From positions 1-22,250 of the forward strand of contig URDS01000035.1 of the NCBI GenBank assembly GCA_900546635.1: a stretch of DNA of 22,250 nt, given 5' to 3'. A program made the translations under genes and the position numbers. Position 1 is the first letter of the stretch. Each line of letters opens with the position of its first letter. The stretch comes from an uncultured Eubacteriales bacterium. GTDB lineage: Bacteria > Bacillota > Clostridia > Oscillospirales > CAG-272. Below are positions 14,169 to 22,229 of the stretch, one piece after another. The notes below the pieces were generated by a model. It was given only the letters and a program-made list of their open reading frames with translations, searched no databases and was not told where the DNA came from.

Positions 14169-17100
14169 ATGAAAAAGTTAATATCGCTTGCCTTGGCGCT
14201 CCTCATGCTTGCTGCTTCACTCCTCTGTCTTTCGCTCGGTGCCTATGCCGAGGATACGGAGGAGATTACCGAGGAAGAGGTGTTCCCGGATTATACGACG
14301 AAAGTCTTTCCCACGGATGCAGATAAGCTCGCGACCATGGAAAAGAAGCTGGATAAATACGGCTATGAATTGTACATCGAGCCGAAGACGGCAGAAGTTG
14401 CCGTGGTGGATAAATCCACCGGGCAGATTCTGTTTACCAATCCGTACAGCGTAGCCGCATCGAAAGGAACCGAGGAAACGAAGAATAAACTTCTTTCTCA
14501 GATTCTGATCAGCTACAATGATAACGGCACCGCCAAGGAATATAACTCTTATGCGGACGCCGCTAAGCTCGGACAGATTGTCATTAAGGACATCAAGAGC
14601 GGTATTCGCGTGGAATATACGATCGGCCGCGCAAATGCAAACTATCTGGTGCCCCGTATGATCTCCAAGCAGCGCCTTGAAGAAGAAATCCTTGCACATA
14701 TCGACAGCAATTGGTATAGGATAAAAGTTTTGGCTTTCTACGATCTCAAGGATCCTTCGGATACGACGCTTCCGCAGACGGTTCGCGATGAGATGTTGAA
14801 AGCGTATCCGGCCTCTAAAAACATGCCGATATATGTATTGAGTTCGGATATTAAAAACCGCGAGCTTGCTTTTTTGGAAAATATTATCAAAACGTATGCG
14901 CCGGATTATACCTATGAAGAGATGGAATATGACCATCAGATGACGCAGTATGAGGCGCAGACACTGGCGACGCCCGTATTCCGTATGTCTTTGGAGTATA
15001 CGCTGACCGAGGACGGACTGGAGGTCACACTCCCGGCGAACGGCATTCGCTTTGATGAAACCTTGTATAAGCTTCAGAACATTGTTCTTTTGCCGTATAT
15101 GGGGGCGGGTACCTATACCAATGAGGGATACACGTTCATTCCGGACGGCAGCGGCGCTTTGATGGATTATGCGGATTTCTCCGGACGTAATACCTCGATT
15201 GCCGGATCGGTATACGGTATGGATTTTGCCTATCAGACACTGGAGGGTGCGGCAAACCAGGATATTATGCGCATGCCTGTATTCGGAATCTGTGAAACGG
15301 TTCAGAAAATCAAGTATGTGGACACGCCAAAAGAAGTGACGAAGACGGTTACAACGGTGGATCCGGAAACCGGTGAAGAAATCACGGAAGAAATCACGGA
15401 AACGGTTACCGTGCAGGAAGCGGTACGGGCAAAGGAACAGCGCGGTTTCCTTGCGATCATTGAGGAAGGCGACGCGCTGACCAAAATTACAGCTAAGCAT
15501 GAGAACCAACTGCACAACTATAATTCTGTTCAGGTCTCCTTTAATCCGCGTCCCAAGGATTCCTATGTGCTTTCGGATTCGATTTCGGTAGGGTCGAGCA
15601 GTGCGATTGAAGTGGTATCCAGCCGCAAGTATGTCGGCAGTTATAAGATCAAATATATTATGCTGACCGACAAGACCGTAGCCGAAGAAAATGACATCAA
15701 GGATTATTACGAGACCAGCTGGATGGGTATGGCCCATGCTTATCGCGACTATCTGCTGGAAAACGGAACCCTGACCCGCCTGACTGATGCGGATGTGGAT
15801 AAAGATATTCCGCTGTACATTGAATCTTTCGGCGTCACACAGACGCTTGAAAAAGTTTTGTCTGTGCCTATGACCGTAGATAAGGCTATGACGACGTTTG
15901 CGGATGTTAAAGCCATGTACGATGAGCTTGCGGCAAGCGGAATCACCAATATTGATTTCAAGCTGACCGGTTTTGCAAACGGCGGTATGTATCCGACGAT
16001 TCCGTTTAAGCTCAAATGGGAAAAGAAAGCCGGCGGAGCCGACGGATTTGAAGATCTTGTTGCCTACGCCAAAGAAAAGGGATTCGGCGTATATCCCGAT
16101 TTCGATTTTGCTTATGTGCAGAATCAAAAGAATTTCGACGGATTGACGCTCAGCAAACATATCGTCAAAACAATTGACGACCGTTATTCCAGTCTGCGCG
16201 AATACGATGCGTCGCTTCAGGGGTATGTTTCTTATTATAAACTCTGCGTTTCTCCCTCGGTTTTGTCGCATTTCTATGAAACATTTTCAAAAAATTATCT
16301 GAAATACGGCAATTCCGCGATCTCCGTTTCGACCATGGGCAGCGCCTTGAACTCCGACTTTGACAGCGATGAGCCGTATAACCGCAATGATTCCAAAATC
16401 TTTACGGATCGGTTCTTTGCGCAGCTTGATGAGGATATGTCGAGCGTCATGAGCATGAGCGGCAATATCTACACATGGAAATATGTAGATAAGATGCTCG
16501 GTGTTTCTCTGCAAAGCAGCCGTTCGCTGTATGCAAGCGCTTCCGTACCGTTTATGGGCGTTGTATTGCATGGCTGTGTTGAATTTGCAGGTTCGGCGCT
16601 GAATATGGCCGGCGATATTGATTACGAGATTTTGAGAGCAATCGAAAACGGCGCGGGTTTGTATTTCATTCTTTCCTATGACAACACCGAGCTTCTGAAA
16701 GACGATTTCATGCTCAGTAAGTACTACTCGGTTCGTTATGACATTTGGCGCGATGAACTGGTGGAACGTTATAATCAGTTGAATGAACTGCTCTGTGATT
16801 TGCAGACCTCATTGATCGTAGGGCATGAGTTCCTGATCGGCGAGCGCGTGCCGACTGAGGATGAAGCTGCTGCCGATGCGTCTGCAAAGGCGGAAACAGA
16901 CAAACTGGCGGAAGAGAAAGCATATGAAAATGCGCGCAAAGAAACACTGGCGCAAATGCGCGAGGAATATCTCGCGGGAACCATCGGCGCCGGTGAAAGT
17001 ATCGACGATCGTATAACGATAGAAAAGACTCAAACGCCTGAAAATACAAGCGACAGTTACGTCTATACAAAGTATACGACCGATGATGACAGCATTGTAC

Positions 17101-17219
17101 ATGTGACGTATGAAAACGGCACGCAGTTTATCCTGAACTATAACAACTATGCGATCACCACGATACTGGACGGCGAAACCTATACCGTAGACAGTTACGG
17201 TTATGTGGTTATCAAATAA
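14169..17219 (+). CDS. Secreted DUF5696-type protein with glycosidase-like barrel
   Basis: I assign it to the DUF5696 family from its sequence pattern and its place in such permease clusters; function is not established. The 1016 residues comprise a signal peptide (1-27, ending AYA), beta-rich N-terminal parts (60-530), then a region (about 545-850) whose alternating strands and helices resemble a TIM barrel. Strand-end acids include Glu552 (YIESFG), Asp596 (NIDFKLTG), Asp644/Asp646 (VYPDFDFAYV) and Asp732/Asp734 (SDFDSDEP). A coiled-coil linker follows (897-935) and a beta-rich C-terminus. The cysteine in the signal peptide (SLLC) does not fit a lipobox. A Thr/Glu-rich insert at 385-420 contains a 12-bp DNA duplication. 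ATG at 14169 has AAAGGAG upstream; the gap to the previous gene is 18 nt. A surface glycan-cleaving or -binding role is inferred. Confidence 0.75.
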   Translation: MKKLISLALALLMLAASLLCLSLGAYAEDTEEITEEEVFPDYTTKVFPTDADKLATMEKKLDKYGYELYIEPKTAEVAVVDKSTGQILFTNPYSVAASKGTEETKNKLLSQILISYNDNGTAKEYNSYADAAKLGQIVIKDIKSGIRVEYTIGRANANYLVPRMISKQRLEEEILAHIDSNWYRIKVLAFYDLKDPSDTTLPQTVRDEMLKAYPASKNMPIYVLSSDIKNRELAFLENIIKTYAPDYTYEEMEYDHQMTQYEAQTLATPVFRMSLEYTLTEDGLEVTLPANGIRFDETLYKLQNIVLLPYMGAGTYTNEGYTFIPDGSGALMDYADFSGRNTSIAGSVYGMDFAYQTLEGAANQDIMRMPVFGICETVQKIKYVDTPKEVTKTVTTVDPETGEEITEEITETVTVQEAVRAKEQRGFLAIIEEGDALTKITAKHENQLHNYNSVQVSFNPRPKDSYVLSDSISVGSSSAIEVVSSRKYVGSYKIKYIMLTDKTVAEENDIKDYYETSWMGMAHAYRDYLLENGTLTRLTDADVDKDIPLYIESFGVTQTLEKVLSVPMTVDKAMTTFADVKAMYDELAASGITNIDFKLTGFANGGMYPTIPFKLKWEKKAGGADGFEDLVAYAKEKGFGVYPDFDFAYVQNQKNFDGLTLSKHIVKTIDDRYSSLREYDASLQGYVSYYKLCVSPSVLSHFYETFSKNYLKYGNSAISVSTMGSALNSDFDSDEPYNRNDSKIFTDRFFAQLDEDMSSVMSMSGNIYTWKYVDKMLGVSLQSSRSLYASASVPFMGVVLHGCVEFAGSALNMAGDIDYEILRAIENGAGLYFILSYDNTELLKDDFMLSKYYSVRYDIWRDELVERYNQLNELLCDLQTSLIVGHEFLIGERVPTEDEAAADASAKAETDKLAEEKAYENARKETLAQMREEYLAGTIGAGESIDDRITIEKTQTPENTSDSYVYTKYTTDDDSIVHVTYENGTQFILNYNNYAITTILDGETYTVDSYGYVVIK

Positions 17220-17231
17220 GGGGGAGTACAG

Positions 17232-18209
17232 ATGAATAATACAAAAGCTGTAGGAGGCGTCCGTACTTCCTCTGTTAAAAAAACCAGACGTCCGGCGTCG
17301 CTGGATAAGCGTAAAGCACATGCGGGGTGGATCTTCGTTCTTCCGTTTGTTGTCGGATTTATCCTGATTTATTTGCCGATCATTTTTGATTCGATTAAAT
17401 TCAGTTTTCAGGAAATCGATCCGGTTCGTACCGGCGGTTATACCACAACATGGGTAGGCTTTTCCAACTATCAAAAGGCGTTGTTTGAAAATCCCGATTT
17501 TGTGCAGACGCTGGTTTCCAGTATTCGGCAATTGGTTCTTGAGATTCCGTCCATTGTTATATTTTCACTTTTCATTGCGGTATTGCTCAATAATAAAATC
17601 GTAGGCAGGGCTGCATTCCGAGCGATTTTGTTTATCCCGGTTATTCTGTCTACCGGTTTGATTGAAGCGATCGATGCGCAGAACAATTTGATGGAGTTTA
17701 TGGATTCCTCTGCCGGCATTGATACCGGTACGGGTGAGAGCACTGCGGCGATGCTGTCCTCGGCGATTGACCTTGAGGCGCTCTTTGCCAATATGAAAGT
17801 CGGAACCGAGCTTGTAGAATATGTAGCCGCAGCGGTAGACGGCATTTCCAGTATCGTCAATCGTTCCGGCGTACAGATCCTGATTTTCCTTGCCGGACTT
17901 CAGTCTATTTCACCTGCGATTTATGAATCCTGCCGGATAGACGGCGCGACGGCATGGGAGACGTTCTGGAAAATAACGTTCCCGATGATCAGCCCGATGA
18001 TTTTGGTCAATGCGGTCTATACGATCATCGACTCATTCACGACAGAGTCCAATGTGATGATGCAGTTGATTGACGCGGTATATCCCACACCGGACGGCAA
18101 CGTACTGAGTTCCGCGATGGCCTGGATGTACTTCCTTGTGATCATTCTGATTCTGGCTGCGGCCTGCGGAATTATGTCGGCGTTTGTGTTCTATCAAAAG
18201 AGAGACTGA
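17232..18209 (+). CDS. Sugar ABC transporter permease (MalF-like), second pair, with extra loop
   Basis: This 325-residue integral membrane subunit has the EAA loop at about 232-252 (ESCRIDGATAWETFWKITFP split around Asp-Gly), near consensus. Membrane helices are visible near 32-54, 103-122, 126-145, 212-226, 252-270 and 300-321. Between the third and fourth there is a roughly 65-residue insert (146-210) rich in Ser, Ala, Asp and Glu that most MalF-type permeases lack; it should face the outside. ATG at 17232 follows GGGGGA and lies 12 nt after the DUF5696 stop. It pairs with the next gene and is clearly different in sequence from the first permease, so it is not a simple recent duplicate. 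Confidence 0.88.
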   Translation: MNNTKAVGGVRTSSVKKTRRPASLDKRKAHAGWIFVLPFVVGFILIYLPIIFDSIKFSFQEIDPVRTGGYTTTWVGFSNYQKALFENPDFVQTLVSSIRQLVLEIPSIVIFSLFIAVLLNNKIVGRAAFRAILFIPVILSTGLIEAIDAQNNLMEFMDSSAGIDTGTGESTAAMLSSAIDLEALFANMKVGTELVEYVAAAVDGISSIVNRSGVQILIFLAGLQSISPAIYESCRIDGATAWETFWKITFPMISPMILVNAVYTIIDSFTTESNVMMQLIDAVYPTPDGNVLSSAMAWMYFLVIILILAAACGIMSAFVFYQKRD

Positions 18210-18226
18210 GAAAGGAGGAGTAGAAA

Positions 18227-19237
18227 ATGAATCAAACACCTGTTATCAAAAAAGAATCCAAGAATAAAATTAAAGTGGATTTTGACAGAACTCCTCTTGT
18301 ACAGCGCCTGAAAGCGCGGTTCGGTCATCTGTCGTTCTTTACAAATATTCTTTGGTATTTGTTCCGATTTGTCATTTTGCTGGGCGTGTCCTATATCGTG
18401 CTTTACCCGTTTTTCACGAAAATCATGGCGTCGTTTATGAGTCCGGAGGATTTCATTGACGTTACGGTTATGCTGATCCCGAAGTATCCTACATTGGATC
18501 AGTATAAAGCGATTTTCTTGGAAAACAATTATATGCAGGCTTTCCTGAATACGCTGTTCCTGTCTCTTTCATCAGCGGTTTTGCAGACGTTTGTGTGCTG
18601 TCTTGTCGGCTATGGCCTTGCCAAGTTTAAGTTCAAGGGAAGCAGCCTGATTATGGGCGCGGTAATTTTGACCATGGTCATCCCGCATAACACGCTTTAT
18701 CTGTCCATGTTTATGGAATTCCGTCATTTTGATATTTTCGGTATTATCAGTGCGATCAAGGGATCGGCAATTCAGCTTACCAACTCATATTGGCCTATGG
18801 TCATTCTATCGGTGAGCGGACTTGCCTTTAAGAACGGTCTGTATATCTTTATGATGCGGCAGTTCTTCCGCGGTGTGCCGGATGAATTGGAGGAAAGCGC
18901 TTATATCGACGGTTCCGGAACGCTCAGAACGTTCTTGCAGATCATTCTGCCGCTGTCTGTTCCGATGATGATTACGATTTTCCTGTTTGCGTTTTCCTGG
19001 CAGTGGACGGATGATTTCTATACCGAAATGTTCTTCTCCACCAATAAGATCACGCTTATGCCGGATATTGTCGGCATTCCGAAATCATTGGAAACGACAT
19101 ACGCCGGGCAGTCGCTCTACTATACCGCGATCAATAACACTTGCGGCCTTATGATTATCGTTCCGCTGGTGATTATTTATCTGTTCTGCCAAAGATATTT
19201 GGTGCAGGGCATCGAACGTTCGGGTATCGTAGGTTAA
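18227..19237 (+). CDS. Carbohydrate ABC transporter permease (MalG-like), second pair
   Basis: This 336-residue membrane subunit carries the EAA loop at 222-243 (ESAYIDGSGTLRTF then IILPLS). About six helices are visible; the cytoplasmic N-terminal extension of about 40 residues is longer and more basic than usual. MalG-type features include the external loop after helix one (SFMSPEDFIDVTVMLIPKYP). ATG at 18227 has AAAGGAGGAG upstream, 17 nt after the previous stop. It is the last gene of the operon and is followed by a strong terminator. Confidence 0.9.
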   Translation: MNQTPVIKKESKNKIKVDFDRTPLVQRLKARFGHLSFFTNILWYLFRFVILLGVSYIVLYPFFTKIMASFMSPEDFIDVTVMLIPKYPTLDQYKAIFLENNYMQAFLNTLFLSLSSAVLQTFVCCLVGYGLAKFKFKGSSLIMGAVILTMVIPHNTLYLSMFMEFRHFDIFGIISAIKGSAIQLTNSYWPMVILSVSGLAFKNGLYIFMMRQFFRGVPDELEESAYIDGSGTLRTFLQIILPLSVPMMITIFLFAFSWQWTDDFYTEMFFSTNKITLMPDIVGIPKSLETTYAGQSLYYTAINNTCGLMIIVPLVIIYLFCQRYLVQGIERSGIVG

Positions 19238-19275
19238 AGCTGAGTTGCGTTTGACACAGAATTTCAGTGTAAAAT

Positions 19276-19315
19276 AAAAAACAGACGGATAGTTTTGGAC
19301 TGTCCGTCTGTTTTT
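19276..19315. terminator. Bidirectional intrinsic terminator
   Basis: The stem ACAGACGGATAGT/ACTGTCCGTCTGT (one U-G pair, loop TTTGG) is flanked by five to six As on the left and TTTTT on the right. It therefore works as a terminator on both strands. It ends the seven-gene operon on the plus strand and the CBS gene on the minus strand. Confidence 0.9.
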
Positions 19316-19357
19316 ATATGAAATTTTAGGGTTCCTTGCTGTTGAAAGAAAGGTATT

Positions 19358-19822
19358 TTAACGTTTATACGATGCTTGTACAGACTGCACGGAGGATGAA
19401 AAGTTGGCGGCGGTAATGGTCGTGCTGCCGTTTTTTTCTATAAAATACTTGATAATATCGCGCCTTGTAATAATTCCGACAAAGGAATCAAGATCATCAA
19501 TCACGGGGACAAAGTTTTGATCCATGGATTTCGTCAGAAGTTCGTCCATCGCGGTGTCTATATGTACAGGTAAAATGCGCCGGCTGACGATTGCACGGAT
19601 GGTTTCGTTTTCGGTTTCACGTATATCCGTATAACCGTTGTCGAGTATTTTCCATAAAAAATCGCCCTGCCGCACGGTACCCGCGTACAGTCCGTCTTTA
19701 TCTATAACCGGAATTTCGGTATATCCGCTGTTTCGCATTTTTTCAAGGCCCTGCCGAAGCGTGCTGTCCAGGGTTAAATATGTAACATAATTTTTCGGTT
19801 TCAAAAAAAATAATAAGTTCAT
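19358..19822 (-). CDS. Two-CBS-domain protein, CbpB/DarB-like
   Basis: It is a 154-residue cytoplasmic protein made almost wholly of two CBS motifs: first about 12-60 (GYTEIPVIDKDGLYAGTV), second about 80-130 (FVPVIDDLDSFVGIITRRDIIKYF). CBS pairs bind adenine nucleotides; the stand-alone Bacillus protein CbpB (DarB, formerly YkuL) of the same size binds c-di-AMP and has a similar TRR motif at the end of the second domain. Resemblance to it is by eye. The start is ATG at 19822, with AGGAG 7 nt upstream; a TTG one codon earlier is too close to that site. It is convergent with the transport operon and shares its terminator. I saw no clear promoter, though TAAAAT near 19843 could be a -10 box. 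Confidence 0.8.
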   Translation of the reverse strand: MNLLFFLKPKNYVTYLTLDSTLRQGLEKMRNSGYTEIPVIDKDGLYAGTVRQGDFLWKILDNGYTDIRETENETIRAIVSRRILPVHIDTAMDELLTKSMDQNFVPVIDDLDSFVGIITRRDIIKYFIEKNGSTTITAANFSSSVQSVQASYKR

Positions 19823-19890
19823 CAAATCACTCCTTTTCTATTTTAACGTACGATTTGCTTTTTTTCGCATTGGTCGGTTTTTTCAAAAAT

Positions 19891-19921
19891 ATACATGCGG
19901 ATTTCGGTACCGCACATGTAT
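19891..19921. promoter_or_regulatory. Imperfect inverted repeat in front of the CBS gene
   Basis: ATACATG-CGG (19891-19900) faces CCG-CA-CATGTAT (19910-19921); the arms match apart from a 2-nt bulge. It lies about 70-100 bp upstream of the CBS start, so it may be an operator or a leader hairpin. The surrounding interval 19823-20103 holds otherwise only the divergent promoter at 20041. Confidence 0.35.
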
Positions 19922-20040
19922 TCCCATATTTATTATACTGCTTTTTTGGGCAAAAGAAAGCGTTGCATGAAAAATTCATATAAACTTCAAAAAATTCACA
20001 AAGTGGTTTAAATTTTTGTACTGAAAAGTCCGTCTGTGCC

Positions 20041-20069
20041 TTGAAACTGGGGGTGTATTACGATACAAT
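20041..20069 (+). promoter_or_regulatory. Promoter of the (alpha/alpha)6-barrel enzyme gene
   Basis: TTGAAA (20041-20046), 17 nt, TACAAT (20064-20069): five of six matches in each box. The RNA should start near 20076, giving a leader of only about 28 nt before ATG 20104. Confidence 0.75.
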
Positions 20070-20077
20070 AGTATTGT
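20065..20077. promoter_or_regulatory. Palindrome overlapping the -10 box, candidate operator
   Basis: ACAATA-G-TATTGT is a perfect 13-bp dyad covering the -10 box and the inferred transcription start. A repressor bound here would block the promoter. The site is short, so chance is possible. Confidence 0.45.
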
Positions 20078-20103
20078 TGAAAAAATAATGGATGAGGTAT
20101 GGG

Positions 20104-21987
20104 ATGAAGAACTTTCAATTTTTAAAAAACGGAAACCGTTTTGAACTGACGAATGGCAATGTAGTGCTGCTGACGATTGAATCGGCGGCAGGGGCTGTGG
20201 ATTCATTTGAGAAAATTGAAGACGGCGCTTGGAAATGGACGCGGAAACTTGAGCGTCCGGTGGATCAGATGCAGCTTACATTTGATACGGGTGCAGCGCC
20301 CGAATACACCATGGTGCCTGCCGTAAATTATAATGGCAACGGTTGGGGTGACAGTGAAGAATACGTCGGGGATCGCTTTGAGGGGACACCGTGGACCTAT
20401 GAGTGGCACCGTGTTATGATTCCTGCCTGTACATATACCGAAATGGCCAATCGCTATGCGGTTTCGCTGATGGCCGAGCAGGATGACACGCCGAGTTGCT
20501 CGCTTTACAAAGTTGAAAGCGGTATGGAGCGTCACGCGCTTGTATGGCCGGAACAGGCCGGCCCGAAAATGCTGGGACGCCATGAGTGGAAAGAAGCGTA
20601 TATGGGCACGATGGAACCGCGGGATTGTTTCTGCGGCGTCATTTTTGCGTTTGAGGTGGATCGCCCGCGGCACTCTGTACGCAAGCTTCTGGATTTTGCT
20701 TGGCGGTACTATGGCCATGCGATTCCCGCACCGATGCAGCCTGAGGACATGTGGCGCTACAGCATTGCTTTTATGAAATCGCTCTGGACGCTCGAAAAGG
20801 ACGGCTTTGTTGCATTCAACCGTGGCTTGCAGTGGTATAAATCCACTTGCTTTTATGCAAAACGCGACCAAATAAAATATGAACTCGGCTGGGTAGGGCA
20901 GAGCGCTTCCGCATCCAATGCGCTCCTCTGTGAGTATTTGCGCACCGGTGATGAGGATGCTTATGAAAAGGCCAGCATGTGTTTGGACGCCTGGCCGAAA
21001 TATACGAAGCTTGAGGGCATAGACGGCCTTGTACAGATTAAGTTTGACGGAGCGCCGTGCGATCAGACCCGCGATATACCGATTGACGCCTGCAATTTAG
21101 GGCAGGGCGCGCTTCAGTATTTTGAGGCGGCCGATTTGATGGAAAAATGCGGTACGCCGCGTCCGGAGTATATTGACTATGCAATGGGCATGGTTAATTT
21201 TGCCGTGAATCATCAGCTTCCCAGCGGCGAATTTGCAAAAAGCTGGAATAAAGACGGCAGTGTGCGTCAGCAAAACGGCACGATCGGCGCATTCTTGATT
21301 CCGGCTGTTCTTGAGGCATATAAGCGTACCGGTGAAGATAAGTATTTGCAGAGCGCCGTGCGGGCGTTTGATTGCTACTGCAAGGAATTTGATGAGAACG
21401 GGTTTACAACGGCCGGCGCGTTGGATTCTTATTGTATTGATAAGGAGTCCGCATCTCCGTTGCTCGGCGCCGCGCTGTCTTTGTACGATGTGACGCATGA
21501 GCAGAAATATGTAGATCGTGCGGAAGATGTAGCATGGTATATCAGCACTTGGATGATGCATTATACCGCAAAGTATCCGGCGGATACAACGCTTGCCAAA
21601 ATCAAGTATGATACGCTTGGAATCACGGCGGTATCTACAGCGCACAATGCTGTGGATCAGTATTGTCTGCGTGATGTTCGGGCATTTTTGCAGCTTGCGG
21701 AAATTACCGGAAAGAAGCAGTGGCATGAACGCGGTATGGCGCTTTGGTGTGCTGCGTCGCAGTTGATTTCGGACGGCACGCTTTGCATCCGCGGCAAGGT
21801 TCGTCCCGCCGGAAGCCAGGATGAGGCGGTGTTCCAGACTCGTTGGGGCAGACCTACGCTTCCGCCTTTTAACCCCTCCGAATGGCTGGTTATGTGGCCC
21901 TGTGCATTCCGGATGGAGACACTCCGTTATATGGACGATTGGTCGGCGCTTCGCAAGGGCGTAGATACGATTGAGGGAAAAATTTAA
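20104..21987 (+). CDS. Cytoplasmic (alpha/alpha)6-barrel protein, probable glycan-active enzyme
   Basis: I cannot place it in a numbered glycoside hydrolase family. The 627 residues have no signal peptide. The N-terminal third (1-195) is beta-rich, with many aromatic residues (NGNGWGDSEEYVGDRF, 76-91). From about 210 to 610 the pattern is of paired helices typical of six-hairpin glycosidases: WRYSIAFMKSLW, LLCEYLRTGDEDAYEKA, GAFLIPAVLEAYKRTGEDKYL, ALSLYDVTHEQKYVDRA. Candidate active-site residues are in GAPCDQTRDIPIDACN (316-331) and DSYCIDKESASP (441-452). The preferred start is ATG 20104, with GAGG 6 nt before it; an in-frame ATG at 20092 has no ribosome site. It has its own promoter and terminator but follows the transport operon, so it probably acts on imported oligosaccharide. 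An epimerase or lyase of the same fold is the alternative. Confidence 0.7.
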   Translation: MKNFQFLKNGNRFELTNGNVVLLTIESAAGAVDSFEKIEDGAWKWTRKLERPVDQMQLTFDTGAAPEYTMVPAVNYNGNGWGDSEEYVGDRFEGTPWTYEWHRVMIPACTYTEMANRYAVSLMAEQDDTPSCSLYKVESGMERHALVWPEQAGPKMLGRHEWKEAYMGTMEPRDCFCGVIFAFEVDRPRHSVRKLLDFAWRYYGHAIPAPMQPEDMWRYSIAFMKSLWTLEKDGFVAFNRGLQWYKSTCFYAKRDQIKYELGWVGQSASASNALLCEYLRTGDEDAYEKASMCLDAWPKYTKLEGIDGLVQIKFDGAPCDQTRDIPIDACNLGQGALQYFEAADLMEKCGTPRPEYIDYAMGMVNFAVNHQLPSGEFAKSWNKDGSVRQQNGTIGAFLIPAVLEAYKRTGEDKYLQSAVRAFDCYCKEFDENGFTTAGALDSYCIDKESASPLLGAALSLYDVTHEQKYVDRAEDVAWYISTWMMHYTAKYPADTTLAKIKYDTLGITAVSTAHNAVDQYCLRDVRAFLQLAEITGKKQWHERGMALWCAASQLISDGTLCIRGKVRPAGSQDEAVFQTRWGRPTLPPFNPSEWLVMWPCAFRMETLRYMDDWSALRKGVDTIEGKI

Positions 21988-21996
21988 CAAAAAACA

Positions 21997-22036
21997 AGCG
22001 GCATTTGTCTTTGGGACGGGTGCCGCTCTCTTTTTT
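21997..22036 (+). terminator. Intrinsic terminator of the barrel-enzyme gene
   Basis: AGCGGCA (21997-22003) pairs with TGCCGCT (22021-22027). The stem continues inward through three U-G pairs and GUC/GAC to a short loop, then CTCTTTTTT follows. It starts 10 nt past the stop codon. Its 3' arm can alternatively pair as CCGCTCT/AGAGCGG (22023-22044). Confidence 0.8.
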
Positions 22037-22169
22037 CAGAGCGGTATGATCTGCGGACAGCATATTGGACAATCCGGTTTTGCTCTTTTTTGAGTGTGAG
22101 ACGCTCTGAGGATTGTAAAATTTTCTCGGCTGTTTTTTATTTTAGATTTGCATTTTTTGCAAAAAAGTG

Positions 22170-22198
22170 TTGACAATATATTCAGATTATGGTATGAT
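22170..22198 (+). promoter_or_regulatory. Strong promoter of the tRNA gene
   Basis: TTGACA (22170-22175), 17-nt spacer and TATGAT (22193-22198) are nearly perfect. The inferred start near 22205 is about 25 nt ahead of the tRNA 5' end, as expected for a stable-RNA promoter. The preceding 22045-22169 shows nothing else recognisable. Confidence 0.85.
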
Positions 22199-22229
22199 AA
22201 CTATCGCGGTGCCTTGAGGGATCGCAAAA

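Noticed and set aside
14217..16271. A 684-codon open frame on the minus strand inside the DUF5696 gene
   Set aside because: It lies antisense to a gene with signal peptide, ribosome site and operon context. Its composition (Arg, His, Ile and Phe rich, no domain pattern) is that of a codon-bias shadow.
10207..19237. Second permease pair as a recent duplication of the first
   Set aside because: The two pairs differ strongly in sequence, length and N-termini, and only the third permease has the long insert.
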